The notes under the pieces were generated by a model. That model did no database searches. It was not told the DNA's origin and saw nothing but the letters and a program-made list of their open reading frames with translations. Source: Parasphingopyxis sp. CP4 (GTDB taxonomy: Bacteria > Pseudomonadota > Alphaproteobacteria > Sphingomonadales > Sphingomonadaceae). From it: a stretch of DNA of 64,000 nt. The position numbers and the translations under genes were made by a program. Shown here piece by piece: positions 52,477 to 62,117 of the stretch (position 1 is the first letter of the stretch; each line of letters begins with the position of its first letter). The stretch is from NCBI RefSeq assembly GCF_013378055.1, contig NZ_CP051130.1, positions 2,792,001 through 2,856,000 of the forward strand, read 5' to 3'.

Positions 52477-53886
52477 ATGCTGTTTCCCACGCTCACCTTC
52501 GGGCTGTTCTTCCTGATCGTCTATATCATCGCCTGGGCGCTCAAAGCCTCCAATGAATGGCGCAAGATATTCCTGCTGATCGCCAGCTGGTTCTTTTATG
52601 GCGCCTGGGATTGGCGGTTTGTGGCGCTGCTGATCCTGAGCGGCTTTTTGAACTGGGGCGCAGCGCGATTGATCATCGCCTATCAAGATGATCAGAAGCG
52701 GCGAAAGCTGTTCCTGGTGCTTGGCGTAATCGCCAATCTCTGCATCCTGGGCTGGTTCAAATATTACGGCTTCTTCATGGAGCAGTTCGCGGGCTTGCTG
52801 ACCGGGCTTGGCTGGGAACGTGACCTTTATATCATGCAGGTGGTACTGCCGGTCGGCATCTCCTTCTTCACCTTCCAGGGGATGAGCTATCTGATCGATA
52901 TCTACAGGCGCCAGACCGAACCATCGCGCTTGCTCGATATGGTCCTGCTGATGAGCTTTTTCCCGCATCTGGTCGCTGGTCCGATCGTCCGGGCATCCCA
53001 CCTTATTCCCCAGTTCCAAACCGTGCCCAAGATTGACCGCGGCATGGCGGCGATGGGGATTTTGCTAATCGTGTGGGGGTTGTTCAAAAAGGCGGTGATT
53101 GCCTCCTATCTGGCAACCGAATTTGTCGATCCGGTCTTCTTCGATCCGAGTGCCCATTCGACTTTTGACTTGATCATGGCGGCCTATGGCTATGCCGTGC
53201 AGATCTATTGCGACTTCTCGGCCTATAGCGACATGGCGATCGGGCTTGCCGCGTTGCTCGGCTATCGCTTCCCGCACAACTTTAACCAGCCCTATCGCGC
53301 CACGTCGCTGCAGGATTTCTGGCGGCGCTGGCACATCAGCCTGTCGAGCTGGCTGCGCGATTATCTCTATATCTCACTCGGCGGCAGCCGGCATGGCCGG
53401 GCACGGCTCTATTTTGCGCTGATGACGACAATGCTGCTCGGCGGTCTCTGGCACGGGGCGAGTTGGAACTTCGTGATCTGGGGCGCGATCCATGGCGGTG
53501 TGCTGGTCGCCGAACGGCTGTGGCGCGAATATCGGCCGGACCATTGGCCTGTCCTCCCCGCTGCTGCCGGGATCATCATTACCTTCCATATCGTGACGCT
53601 CGCCTGGATTTTCTTCCGTTCGGCGACCTTTGGCGATGCGAGCCAATATCTGGCCGGTATCGCCGCCTTTGATTTCTCGGCAACCACCCTCACCCCGCTT
53701 GGGCTGGTGCTGATCCTCTTCGGAACTGCGCTCCACGCTCTGCCGCCCGACGCAATTCAGCGCGCGGCGGTGCGCGTGCGGACGCAATCGGCGGCATTGG
53801 TGGGCCTTGCTACCGGATTTCTCATTCTCATCATCGACGCCATGCGGCCCGAAGGCGTCGAGCCCTTTATCTATTATCAATTCTAG
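52477..53886 (+). CDS. MBOAT family O-acyltransferase (AlgI/DltB-like)
   Basis: A 469-residue protein with about 11 membrane segments. Family signatures are FFPHLVAGPIVR, DFSAYSDMAIGLAALLGYRF, FWRRWHISLSSWLRDYLYI and the catalytic His in GGLWHGASWNFVIWG. Members such as AlgI, PatA and DltB pass acyl groups across the membrane to an SGNH-type partner, which puts them on alginate, peptidoglycan or teichoic acid. Here the two SGNH genes upstream are the likely partners. No alginate genes are nearby. ATG 52477 is used; the ribosome site is weak. Confidence 0.93.
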   Translation: MLFPTLTFGLFFLIVYIIAWALKASNEWRKIFLLIASWFFYGAWDWRFVALLILSGFLNWGAARLIIAYQDDQKRRKLFLVLGVIANLCILGWFKYYGFFMEQFAGLLTGLGWERDLYIMQVVLPVGISFFTFQGMSYLIDIYRRQTEPSRLLDMVLLMSFFPHLVAGPIVRASHLIPQFQTVPKIDRGMAAMGILLIVWGLFKKAVIASYLATEFVDPVFFDPSAHSTFDLIMAAYGYAVQIYCDFSAYSDMAIGLAALLGYRFPHNFNQPYRATSLQDFWRRWHISLSSWLRDYLYISLGGSRHGRARLYFALMTTMLLGGLWHGASWNFVIWGAIHGGVLVAERLWREYRPDHWPVLPAAAGIIITFHIVTLAWIFFRSATFGDASQYLAGIAAFDFSATTLTPLGLVLILFGTALHALPPDAIQRAAVRVRTQSAALVGLATGFLILIIDAMRPEGVEPFIYYQF

Positions 53887-53901
53887 GCGGAAAGGAGCCC
53901 G

Positions 53902-54342
53902 ATGACAGACACTGACGCATCACCGGCCAAGTCCGCCGAAAAGACGCTTCTGACGACGGTGGGTAGCGATGCCAATATGACATCGCCGGTCGATCTGCCG
54001 CCGATGGAGGGCGAAGACGGTGGCGGCCTGTTATGGACATCGACGGTGATCGCGATAGCCACGGCCATACTCCTGCTGTTCAATGCAGATGCAATGCGCG
54101 GCTGGGCCTATGATCTTGAGCCTGGCCCGGAAAGCGAGCGGGTGATCGCGATCAGCGATGGCTGGTATCAGCAGACCGAGCGTTTCTATCTCGATCGGCC
54201 CGTCGCGGTGATGAGCGGTTGGTGGGATGGCATCAAGGCGCTGGAATTCGGTTCGAGCGCGGATGAGGCTAGCGGTGAGGATGCGTCGGAAGAAGCGCCG
54301 GCTCCGCGTAACACCGACAGCCCGGGCTTCTCCCCAGAATAG
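53902..54342 (+). CDS. Single-pass membrane protein of the O-acylation cluster
   Basis: A 146-residue protein with a polar N-terminus (1-44), one membrane helix (about 45-62) and an exported region that begins AMRGWAYDLEPGPESERVIA and includes ISDGWYQQTERFYLDRPVAV. This region recalls the stalk that precedes the SGNH domain in some MBOAT-linked proteins, but no hydrolase domain follows. It may be an anchor or scaffold for the separate SGNH proteins, or a remnant. It starts 15 bases after the MBOAT stop with GGAAAGGAG upstream. The C-terminus is acidic. Confidence 0.65.
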   Translation: MTDTDASPAKSAEKTLLTTVGSDANMTSPVDLPPMEGEDGGGLLWTSTVIAIATAILLLFNADAMRGWAYDLEPGPESERVIAISDGWYQQTERFYLDRPVAVMSGWWDGIKALEFGSSADEASGEDASEEAPAPRNTDSPGFSPE

Positions 54343-54343
54343 C

Positions 54344-54376
54344 AAAAGGCCGCCTTCCCTAGTTGAGAAGACGGCC
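54344..54376 (-). terminator. Intrinsic terminator after the cell wall hydrolase gene
   Basis: On the minus strand GGCCGTCTTC (54367-54376) pairs with GAAGGCGGCC (54348-54357), ten pairs with one G-U, and is followed by TTTTGC. It lies 26 bases after the stop of the minus-strand hydrolase gene. Confidence 0.7.
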
Positions 54377-54402
54377 CCTGCGACCCGGTGAGAGGGGGAT
54401 CT

Positions 54403-55059
54403 CTACCGGTAGAAAATGTGATCTTCGATCTGCGTAACCCGCGGACGCGTCCGATGGAAGCGGGGGTTCACATAGGCGGCGTGATAAAACACCGCTTCAC
54501 CGACAACGGGATCGCTGATGGCGTTCCGCGCATCGATTGCGACCTCAAGGGCGTTGGCCCAGCGCTGATCGTTACGGGACGGATTATATGCATCCGTGTT
54601 GAAGAACTGGCCGCGCTGATGAGCGACGTCACAGATCGTATTCGGGAAGTTCGGCGAATTGACCCGGTTCATGACGAGCTGCGCCACGGCGAGCTGGCCC
54701 GTCATTGATTGGTTGGCCGCTTCGTGGCGAACGATCTTCACCAGGCAGAGCAGGTCGCGATCGACGGTATCGTTGATCGCTGCAACTTCTACCGTCTCGG
54801 TGTCAGTTTCTTCTGCGAGCTCAGCCTCTAGCGTTTCGTCGGTAGCTTCTTCGAGCAGGATGACCGGCTCGACGATCTCCGCCGTATCGGCAGTCACTTC
54901 GGTTTCGACGCCGCTGGCGGCGAGCAATGCGCCGTCGGCTTCGTCCTGGATCTCGGCTTGGCTTTCAAAAGCAAAACCGGTCGCCATTGGCAGTGCAGCA
55001 ACAGCCGCAGCAGCAACAGCCGACATTCCAAAAATCACTCGCTTACGTCCAAAGGACAT
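54403..55059 (-). CDS. SleB-like cell wall hydrolase
   Basis: A 218-residue protein with an N-terminal signal or anchor (about 8-30). A long acidic, low-complexity linker (about 35-100) is rich in Glu, Thr and Val. The C-terminal domain is the SleB/CwlJ-type hydrolase fold: VKIVRHEAANQSMTGQLAVA with the catalytic Glu, then VMNRVNSPNFPNTICDVAHQ and RGQFFNTD. In non-spore formers it probably cuts peptidoglycan in envelope turnover. GGAG lies 6 bases before ATG 55059. It converges with the O-acylation cluster. Confidence 0.88.
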   Translation of the reverse strand: MSFGRKRVIFGMSAVAAAAVAALPMATGFAFESQAEIQDEADGALLAASGVETEVTADTAEIVEPVILLEEATDETLEAELAEETDTETVEVAAINDTVDRDLLCLVKIVRHEAANQSMTGQLAVAQLVMNRVNSPNFPNTICDVAHQRGQFFNTDAYNPSRNDQRWANALEVAIDARNAISDPVVGEAVFYHAAYVNPRFHRTRPRVTQIEDHIFYR

Positions 55060-55480
55060 AAAATCTCCATTACATGCGCCAAATGGCGCGGGCCTGCGCC
55101 AAACAAACTCAAAACTATATGCTGACCCGCTTTGCATTTCACGGCTTGCAAGATGCGCCCGACATTTGGCGCACCTGTGCCTTGTTGAGGATATATTTGT
55201 ATTGTGCGCTGCAGCATTACAACCAGATTACGATGAGTTGTGAATCCAACACGACGACTTGCGCAACAAAATTACAAGAATTTAGAAGCGCCAAAATCTC
55301 TAAGCTCTTGAAATATATAAACCCTTAACCAGTTGCATTCAGCAACTTGGTGAAAAACAGATGAATCATGGTAAATCCACCGCCTGTGGTTGAATCGACT
55401 CGCCGAGCAGATGGAGCCTCTGCTATTTTTCGCTCGAGAATCAGAATTTGCCGATTCTCCAGAGCCTGAAAAGGGGGATA
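55060..55480. other. AT-rich divergent intergenic region
   Basis: 421 bases without a convincing gene; AT content rises between 55190 and 55330. TATATA near 55313 could be part of a promoter for capA-like. Two hairpins follow: AGTTGC/GCAACT (55331-55347) and GAGAATC/GATTCTC (55436-55459). The second ends 21 bases before the capA-like start, just above its ribosome site. Confidence 0.5.
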
Positions 55481-56734
55481 ATGCAGCGATCCCGGTTCAC
55501 GACTTTGATGGCGATCGCATTGGCGGTCGGCACCGGCCTGGGTTCATGTACTCAAGCCGTTACCGCGCCTGTCCCCCTGCCAGCACCAGCCGCCGAACCG
55601 ACGCCGATGGAACCGGAATCCGAACCGGAGCCTGCTGAACCTGCTGAGCCGGCGGTGCCGGGCGTAACCGATGGGGCAGGTGCCGGAGCGGTTGCGAATG
55701 GCCTTGCCGAGACAAGCCCTGTGGTTGAAGAACCGCCCACCTATCGCATCATTGGTGTCGGCGACATCATGATGGGCAGCGATTGGCCACAACCCGGCAT
55801 GGACCCACGCGTTACACCGAACGGCAACCCGGCAACGGTTATGGGCCCCGAAATGCTCCAGCTCTTTCAGTCTGCCGAAGTGGTCTTCGGCAATTATGAG
55901 GGCACGATCCACGCGAGCGATGCAAATGCCAAGCGGTGCGGAAATCCTGAATTTTGCTATGTGTTCCGCAGCCCCGCATTTCATGCCGATTATCTGCAAC
56001 GCGCCGGCTTCACCCTGATGTCCCATGCCAATAACCATGCGCGTGATTTTGGTGAGACAGGCCGGACGGCCACCGTAGCCAATCTGCGCGGCGCCGGAAT
56101 TGCGGTTGCCGGCGGTGATCGGGACGGCATGCGCATTGCCGTGCAGACATTGGAAGATGGGCGCCGGGTGGCGCTTGTCGCCTTTGGTCATAATCCGGGT
56201 CTGCTCAGCGTCCAGAATTACAGCCGGGTGGCTGAGATGGTTCGGTCCGCAGATGCGCAAGCCGATATCGTGATGGTGTCCTGTCATATTGGAGCAGAGG
56301 GCGCGCGCCATGATCGCGTGACCCGCCAAACCGAAATCTATCTGGAAGAAGATCGGGGCAATCCGTTCCGCTTTGCGCGTGCCGCCGTGGATGCGGGTGC
56401 CGATATCGTCTTTTGCCACGGTCCCCACATTCCGCGTGCGATCGAAGTCTATCAGGGGCGGTTCATCGCCTATAGCCTTGGCAATTTCTGGACCTATGGC
56501 CGGTTTAACCTGCGCGGCCATAATGGCCTTGCGCCGATCGCCCAACTGGATGTGGATGCAGAGGGTGCATTGGTTGCAGCGCAGATCATATCGGCGCGAC
56601 AGGACAGGCCAGGCGGACCGTATCTCGATCGCAGCAATGCGGCAGCCCAGCGGACGGCCGTGCTCACCGCGCGCGATTTTCCCGAGGCGCGTGTGACAAT
56701 TGCAAGCGATGGAACGCTAGGCTGGCCGCGCTAA
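55481..56734 (+). CDS. CapA family (PGA_cap) lipoprotein
   Basis: A 417-residue protein. The signal peptide ends in a lipobox-like GLGSC with Cys23. A Pro/Glu/Ala-rich linker follows (about 30-85). The domain begins YRIIGVGDIMMGSDWPQPG and has FGNYEGTIHASDAN, MSHANNHARDFGETG and CHGPHIPRAIEVYQGRFIAYSL (split near 305-326), the metallophosphatase-like CapA pattern. Members help make poly-gamma-glutamate capsules, but no capB or capC is present, so the role here is open. AAGGGGGA precedes the ATG. Its stop overlaps the RDD gene stop by four bases. Confidence 0.88.
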   Translation: MQRSRFTTLMAIALAVGTGLGSCTQAVTAPVPLPAPAAEPTPMEPESEPEPAEPAEPAVPGVTDGAGAGAVANGLAETSPVVEEPPTYRIIGVGDIMMGSDWPQPGMDPRVTPNGNPATVMGPEMLQLFQSAEVVFGNYEGTIHASDANAKRCGNPEFCYVFRSPAFHADYLQRAGFTLMSHANNHARDFGETGRTATVANLRGAGIAVAGGDRDGMRIAVQTLEDGRRVALVAFGHNPGLLSVQNYSRVAEMVRSADAQADIVMVSCHIGAEGARHDRVTRQTEIYLEEDRGNPFRFARAAVDAGADIVFCHGPHIPRAIEVYQGRFIAYSLGNFWTYGRFNLRGHNGLAPIAQLDVDAEGALVAAQIISARQDRPGGPYLDRSNAAAQRTAVLTARDFPEARVTIASDGTLGWPR

Positions 56735-57630
56735 TCCTCGGTCCGATCTTCTAAGGTATCGAATTTGTCCTTGCGACGATTGCCGAACAGCATGCGCCGT
56801 TCCAACCGTTTTCCGAGCGCAGCATAATAGGCGCTTAAAAAGGCGTAGGAATCCTCTTCCTCGCGCCATTCCCATCCGATCTTGCCGCGTATCGTGGCGG
56901 CGACATTCTCCTGCGTTTCGCTATTGCCCGCGCGCAGGACATTTTCGAGCGTCTGGAGTTCATATTCGCCATAGGCATCGAGCTGTTCGTCGGTGAACCG
57001 AAATTGGTCGGCGTCTTCCTGCGTTCCGCTGCCCAGATTGACTTCAAGCTTTCGGCGCGGGGCATGGACAACCCAGGTGCCTGCAATGATGTCACCTGCC
57101 CGCAGACGATCCTTGTTAAACAGGGGAAAGAAGAGGAACAGGCACGCCCATAGCAGTCCGATCAATGCGATCGCACCGTCGACGCCGTCACCGCCGGAGA
57201 TAAAGGACAATGGCAGGAATATCTCTATTTCCCGCATCAGGTTGCGCGCGATTACCGCATCGGCGGTCAGCCGTCCGCCATCGCGAGCGACTACTCTGAG
57301 ACCCAGCCAGCGTTTCCCCAGCGTTGCCGATCGGCGACCGACCTCAAAGGCGATGAAATAGAAGTTTCGTAGCAAGAAGAAACCGAGCAACCAGAGGATT
57401 GATATAAGCTCCACACCATCCGAGCCCGTCGCCCCAATCGTGCCGATACCAGCCGAAACAAGGATGATCGTGAAGATCACGAGAATTGCGATCAGGAGGA
57501 AAAAATCGATCAGAAACGCGCCAGCGCGCTGCCCGGCGGTCGCCAGCTTCAAGCGGAGGTCCACGCCTTCCGGCGTAATCAGCGTGCGCTGTTCGCCCGC
57601 GATATGCATGACCGGGTTAACGCTCGCCAT
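56731..57630 (-). CDS. RDD family membrane protein
   Basis: A 299-residue protein. The RDD domain (about 20-170) has LATAGQRAGAFLIDFFLLIA, with the Arg near helix 1, and GKRWLGLRVVARDGGRLTAD, plus about four membrane segments. The C-terminal 110 residues are polar and helical (FTDEQLDAYGEYELQTLENVL). It is last in the MoxR operon. The start lies inside the SpoIIM gene end (14-base overlap). Function unknown; it may be a transport or anchoring part of the complex. Confidence 0.86.
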   Translation of the reverse strand: MASVNPVMHIAGEQRTLITPEGVDLRLKLATAGQRAGAFLIDFFLLIAILVIFTIILVSAGIGTIGATGSDGVELISILWLLGFFLLRNFYFIAFEVGRRSATLGKRWLGLRVVARDGGRLTADAVIARNLMREIEIFLPLSFISGGDGVDGAIALIGLLWACLFLFFPLFNKDRLRAGDIIAGTWVVHAPRRKLEVNLGSGTQEDADQFRFTDEQLDAYGEYELQTLENVLRAGNSETQENVAATIRGKIGWEWREEEDSYAFLSAYYAALGKRLERRMLFGNRRKDKFDTLEDRTED

Positions 57631-58627
57631 TGGTGATCCGCGGAATGTAGAAATAGGCGCACCAGGTGACGAACATGCCGGTGGCGATAGCATAGCGGGT
57701 CCAGTCATCGGTGATGAGCTGGCGTCCAAAGCCTTCAAGCAGCCCGGCAAACATCAGCATGACGATCACGCCGATCATCGCGGTGGCCGCTGTTCGTCCG
57801 GCGCGGCGAGCGGCGGCGAGCCGGGTATCCATGCCCGGAAACACGATCTTCGTGCCGATATGCAAACCGGCCGCTCCGGCCAATATGATCGCAAACAATT
57901 CGGTCGACCCATGGATCAGCAACCATCCGCCGAGCTCAAAGCCAAGGCCGCGCTCGACAAAAAGCGCGGTGAAGGCTCCAAGGATCGCGCCGTTATAGAC
58001 CATCAGCAGTGCCGTCGGCACGCCAAAGGCGAAACCCAGAGCAAAGGCGAAGATCGACACCTGGGAGTTGTGGGTGAACAGATAGGTCGCAAATACGCCG
58101 AGCCCGTTGCGCCCTCCGTCATCGTAAAGCGTTGCCCGCAAGGCCTCGGTCGTTGCTTCGGGCCCGCGCTCTCCGGCAAGGCTGCCGGGAATGATCGAGT
58201 TGAACCAGTTGGGATCGCTGCTGACGAGCAGATAGGCGGCAATCGTCCCGGCCATCATCAGCGCAAAGGAGATCAGCGTTTCGCGCCAGATCCGGCGCAC
58301 CGATGTCGGCCAGTCATCGCTGAAAAAGCTGGCGACCCGCTGGCCGAAGCTCGTGCGCACGCCATAGACGAAGAAATAGGCGCGCGTGCACAGGCCCTCC
58401 AGATAGGCGACCAGCGCCATGTCCAGAGACGTCGATCGTGCCACCGACAGCGCCGAGAGGGCGGAGCGGTAGAGGATCGGCAGCTCGCGCAGATCATCGT
58501 CCGATAGGCGGCGCACCGATCCGCGTTCGGCGCGACCCAGCAATTCCTCAAGCCGCGCCCAATCGGCTTCGCGTTCCTCGCGAAAGGTTGTGCTGCTGAA
58601 TATGGCCTGTTCGGTGACGCGTTCCAT
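57617..58627 (-). CDS. Stage II sporulation protein M-like (SpoIIM/DUF95) membrane protein
   Basis: A 336-residue protein with a soluble N-terminal helical part (1-100) and about five or six membrane segments. Typical residues are FAFALGFAFGVPTALLMVYNG and GWLLIHGSTELFAIILAGAAGL. In Bacillus, SpoIIM belongs to the engulfment complex that remodels peptidoglycan; non-spore formers carry it in MoxR operons. Its start overlaps the DUF58 stop by one base (TGATG). Envelope remodelling is an inference from the family. Confidence 0.9.
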   Translation of the reverse strand: MERVTEQAIFSSTTFREEREADWARLEELLGRAERGSVRRLSDDDLRELPILYRSALSALSVARSTSLDMALVAYLEGLCTRAYFFVYGVRTSFGQRVASFFSDDWPTSVRRIWRETLISFALMMAGTIAAYLLVSSDPNWFNSIIPGSLAGERGPEATTEALRATLYDDGGRNGLGVFATYLFTHNSQVSIFAFALGFAFGVPTALLMVYNGAILGAFTALFVERGLGFELGGWLLIHGSTELFAIILAGAAGLHIGTKIVFPGMDTRLAAARRAGRTAATAMIGVIVMLMFAGLLEGFGRQLITDDWTRYAIATGMFVTWCAYFYIPRITNGER

Positions 58628-59964
58628 CAGAGCAGGCTCCGGCGCTTGAGTTCGATATAGCTGGATACGAGCCGCGTGCCGATCTCATCATGACCGGCTT
58701 CGAGCACATGCGCGCCCATTCGCTGGAGCCGGGCGATGACGATGGCGCGCTCGCGCAGCAGGGCATGGGCGGTAACGGCGCGCGAAACGTCCGTGGAATC
58801 TTCCGGCTTGTCATGCGCCAGCGCGGTCAGCTCGGCATCGCGCAGCACCACGAACAGCACCAAATGCCGATCGAGCAGCCGGCCCGAGGCACGGAGCATA
58901 AGCTCAGCGCTTGTCGGGTCGGCAAAATCCGTAAAGATCACCACCAGAGACCGGCGGTGGAGCTGGGTCGCGAGCGTTGTCAGCGCCAAGGTGTAATTGC
59001 TCTCTTCCGGCGCATAGTCGATTTCGGCTGCGCTTCGTTGCAGCGTCGAAAAGTTGCGTGTGCCGGTAACCGTGGGGCTGGCGATCTGGGGGCGCCCGGA
59101 AAAGGCAAACAGGCTTGTCCTGTCACCGGCCCGCAGGGCGACATAGGCGGTCAGCAGGGCTGCCGATATGGCTCGGTCAACGCGCGGCAATCCGGCAACC
59201 GGTTCGCACATGGTACGCCCGCAATCGAGCGCGAAGACAATATGATTGTTGCGTTCGGTGCGATATTCCTTGGCCAGCAACTCGGTATGCCGGGCCGACT
59301 GTTTCCAATCGATCGTTCGCCTGTCCATGCCGGATTGAAACTCGGTCATTGAATCAAATTCGGTACCATCGCCGCGATCAAGCTGCGCGATCAGGCCATA
59401 GGCCGCGTCGCGCAAATAGAGCTGGATTCCCTTGTCCTGTATGAAGCCGATATCGGGGGTGACGATGATCTCGGCGCCAAAATGATCGCGTCTCTGCACC
59501 CAGGCGAGGCCCAATGGCCCGGTCCAACGCGCCCATAAATGGCCGATTTGCGCCTTTCCGCGGCGGTTTGGGGTAAAGATCTGGTCGACCTCGGCTTGCC
59601 CGTCGATCATGGGGCCTTCAGTCCGTCGGCCACCACCCCCATCCAGCTTATCGTCTACGCTGAGAGCGAGTTCGATGCGGTTGGGCGCGTTGCGGCGATC
59701 AACGGTCCCGTCAGAAGCGAGAAACCGCAACCGGCTGGTTACAGTGAAGGGCGATCCCACGCCGATCGTTGCCGGTTTTTCGATTTCGGAATCAAGTTGC
59801 CCGCTGCGCTTTGCGGTCAACGCATCAAGGCCGATCAACGCGGCAATCATGACGATCCAGACGAGGCCCAGATACCAGAATTGGGGAATGACCACGCCGA
59901 TGACCAGCGCGACGGGCGCGCCGAGCCCCGCAAGGATGACAGCCCGGGCCGTCGGATAGATCAT
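58627..59964 (-). CDS. DUF58 domain protein
   Basis: A 445-residue protein with two N-terminal membrane segments (about 7-45). The DUF58 core is clear: SGMDRRTIDWKQSARHTELL then AKEYRTERNNHIVFALDCGR, where the last part is the beginning of a von Willebrand A-like fold (DCGRTM replaces the usual DxSxS). DUF58 proteins are the constant partners of MoxR ATPases. GAGG lies 6 bases upstream of the ATG. It starts 7 bases after the MoxR stop. Confidence 0.92.
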   Translation of the reverse strand: MIYPTARAVILAGLGAPVALVIGVVIPQFWYLGLVWIVMIAALIGLDALTAKRSGQLDSEIEKPATIGVGSPFTVTSRLRFLASDGTVDRRNAPNRIELALSVDDKLDGGGGRRTEGPMIDGQAEVDQIFTPNRRGKAQIGHLWARWTGPLGLAWVQRRDHFGAEIIVTPDIGFIQDKGIQLYLRDAAYGLIAQLDRGDGTEFDSMTEFQSGMDRRTIDWKQSARHTELLAKEYRTERNNHIVFALDCGRTMCEPVAGLPRVDRAISAALLTAYVALRAGDRTSLFAFSGRPQIASPTVTGTRNFSTLQRSAAEIDYAPEESNYTLALTTLATQLHRRSLVVIFTDFADPTSAELMLRASGRLLDRHLVLFVVLRDAELTALAHDKPEDSTDVSRAVTAHALLRERAIVIARLQRMGAHVLEAGHDEIGTRLVSSYIELKRRSLL

Positions 59965-59971
59965 GCGTGCC

Positions 59972-60928
59972 TCACCGCGGTGCTTCGACCTGTTCGATCA
60001 GATTGGCGACAATCCCGTCGGCGTCGCGGCCGTCGATTTCAGCGGCTGCAGAGAGGATCACACGATGTCGCAAGACTGCGGGTGCCAGCGCTTTGACATC
60101 ATCCGGGATCACATAATCGCGGCCATCAAGTGCGGCGGCTGAGCGCGCGGCACTGGCCAGCATGGCTGCAGCACGCGGGCTGGCACCGGCGTCAAGATCG
60201 GCGGTTTCGCGCGTCGCCCGGATCAGTGAGACGATATAATTTGTAACATCTGGAACCAGCTTAACCGTTGCCACCGCATCAACGGCTGCCGCGATCGCCG
60301 TGCCATCGGCTTTGCATTCAATATCAAAATCACCGGCCTTGGGTGCGCCAAAGCGGCTGCCATGAACGGCGACGATTTTCTGTTCTTCCTCTTCGCTCGG
60401 ATAACCGACGGCGAGCTTGAACAGGAAGCGATCCAGCTGCGCTTCAGGCAGCGGGTATACGCCCTGTTGTTCGATCGGGTTCTGCGTCGCGACGACCATG
60501 AAACGATCGGAGAGCTGATGGGTTTCGCCGTCGATGGTGACCGAGCGCTCCTGCATCGCCTCCAGCAGCGCGGCCTGGCTTTTTGGCGGCGTCCGGTTGA
60601 TTTCGTCGGCCAGCAAGAGCTCGCAGAAAATCGGCCCGCGGGTGAGCTTGAATTCGCTGGTCTGGAAGTTGAACAGGTTTGCTCCGATAATATCGCTGGG
60701 CATCAGATCCGGGGTAAATTGGATCCTGCCATAATCGAGCCCCAGGGCGCGCGAGAAGCATTGCGCGAGGAAGGTCTTGGCCGTTCCGGGCGGGCCTTCG
60801 AGCAGGCAATGGCCCGACGAGAATAGCGCAATCAGCAGATGATCGACGATTTCCTCCTGTCCGACGATCGCCTTGGCGACCTCGGCATGGATGCTCTCGC
60901 CAAGCGGTTTGATATCTTCAACCTTCAT
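59972..60928 (-). CDS. MoxR family AAA+ ATPase
   Basis: A 318-residue ATPase: Walker A in [15 protein letters not shown] (near 42-52), Walker B in [24 protein letters not shown] (split near 107-130), sensor 1 in [21 protein letters not shown], and an arginine finger in LDRFLFK. MoxR proteins act as chaperones that activate partner complexes, usually with DUF58/vWA proteins. The ATG at 60928 gives the family length. The longer open frame to 61120 overlaps the DUF4350 gene and is not used. Its start overlaps the DUF4350 stop by 11 bases. Confidence 0.95.
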   Translation of the reverse strand: MKVEDIKPLGESIHAEVAKAIVGQEEIVDHLLIALFSSGHCLLEGPPGTAKTFLAQCFSRALGLDYGRIQFTPDLMPSDIIGANLFNFQTSEFKLTRGPIFCELLLADEINRTPPKSQAALLEAMQERSVTIDGETHQLSDRFMVVATQNPIEQQGVYPLPEAQLDRFLFKLAVGYPSEEEEQKIVAVHGSRFGAPKAGDFDIECKADGTAIAAAVDAVATVKLVPDVTNYIVSLIRATRETADLDAGASPRAAAMLASAARSAAALDGRDYVIPDDVKALAPAVLRHRVILSAAAEIDGRDADGIVANLIEQVEAPR

Positions 60929-62117
60929 GGGTGACGGCCTTTCTCCAGTCGTACAGCGCCCTTGCGGCGTTCCTGATGTCTTGTCTGTTCTGCGCGCGAT
61001 ATGCGCCGCGCGCCAGTGCGGTAAATGGTGGCATGGATTTGGGGCTGAGCTCGTCGAGCCAGCGATCGAGCGCATCACCATCCAGGTTGCGGGGATTGCC
61101 AATGGCGGCAACCGCGGCATCCCGGGTCATGCTGACATAGCTTTCGCTCGATAGATGTTCGCGCCGGGCCAGCCGCAGCAGTTCCGCGCTGTTATCGACA
61201 AGCGCACGTTTCCCAAAGGCAATGGCACGCGGCGGGCGTAAAGCCGGGCCAAAGCGATAGAGGGCCTGGAAACCGGCGAGCAGCGCGGCGGCCAGCAGGC
61301 ATAATGTGAAGGCGAGGAAGGGCGGGTCAAAGGCGAGAGTGAGCAGGTTGCGCGATCCACCATAGCCATTGGCGACCAGTTCGAAATGATAGGTGCCGTC
61401 ATTGACATTGAGCTCTTCGAGCAACAGCAGCGCCGCGCGTGTGCGGTCGGGATCTGAAAGGATTTGATTGTTGAGGAGATCGGGCTCGGACAGGAGATAA
61501 ATCTCCGTATCGGTGACATTTACCAGAATATCATCGCCGGTTTCCGTTTCGAGCAGTGGGGTAAGGTTTTTACCTGACAGGGTCTGGAGACTGTCGGGCG
61601 CTACAAATCGGACATTGCCGAACATGCTGCTTAACAGCCGGGAACCTGCATCATTGTCGCTGCTATCGACCTGAAAATCGACCACGTCGGAGAGTGGGCC
61701 GACTGCGCTGCCGCCAATTCCTGAGTCGACCCAATGCACCCGATCGCGTTCCCCCTGCACCGGGAAGGTCATCCATTTCGGCAAGACAATCAGCAGCGGC
61801 CCCCAACTATTGTCGATCAACCTTTGCAGCCGCTCGGTATCAACCCCTGGTTCAAGCGTGACGATGGTCAGGCCGCCGTCCGAAAAAACATCGTCATTTC
61901 TCAGATAATCGACATCAGCCCCGGTGGTTTCGAGCAGCTCATAGACACCGCGAAAGCCGACTGCCGAGGTGGAGAGGCCATGTGCACGCCCGTCGCGACC
62001 GCTGCGCAACTCCGGCGCATAGGCGGTGAGCAGCAGGAAAACCATGAAACCGACTATCCCGGCAATGGCGAGCAGGATGACCGTTCGTCCGGAAAAGGGA
62101 GAGGGATTGTCGCTCAT
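60918..62117 (-). CDS. DUF4350 domain membrane protein
   Basis: A 399-residue protein with two membrane segments (about 12-31 and 267-290). The exported middle part shows the DUF4350 fold ([21 protein letters not shown], then [15 protein letters not shown] and [15 protein letters not shown]), which recalls glutamine amidotransferase-like or ABC-associated GldG domains. The C-terminal cytoplasmic part has [16 protein letters not shown]. It is the second gene of the operon and overlaps its neighbours on both sides. Confidence 0.85.
   Translation of the reverse strand: MSDNPSPFSGRTVILLAIAGIVGFMVFLLLTAYAPELRSGRDGRAHGLSTSAVGFRGVYELLETTGADVDYLRNDDVFSDGGLTIVTLEPGVDTERLQRLIDNSWGPLLIVLPKWMTFPVQGERDRVHWVDSGIGGSAVGPLSDVVDFQVDSSDNDAGSRLLSSMFGNVRFVAPDSLQTLSGKNLTPLLETETGDDILVNVTDTEIYLLSEPDLLNNQILSDPDRTRAALLLLEELNVNDGTYHFELVANGYGGSRNLLTLAFDPPFLAFTLCLLAAALLAGFQALYRFGPALRPPRAIAFGKRALVDNSAELLRLARREHLSSESYVSMTRDAAVAAIGNPRNLDGDALDRWLDELSPKSMPPFTALARGAYRAQNRQDIRNAARALYDWRKAVTHEG

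Noticed and set aside
50207-54342. Alginate acetylation operon
   Set aside because: MBOAT and SGNH proteins are present, but no alginate polymerase, epimerase or export gene is in the window.
55200-55330. AT-rich stretch as a replication origin or attachment site
   Set aside because: I found no DnaA box cluster, no integrase and no tRNA gene. It looks like an ordinary promoter region.
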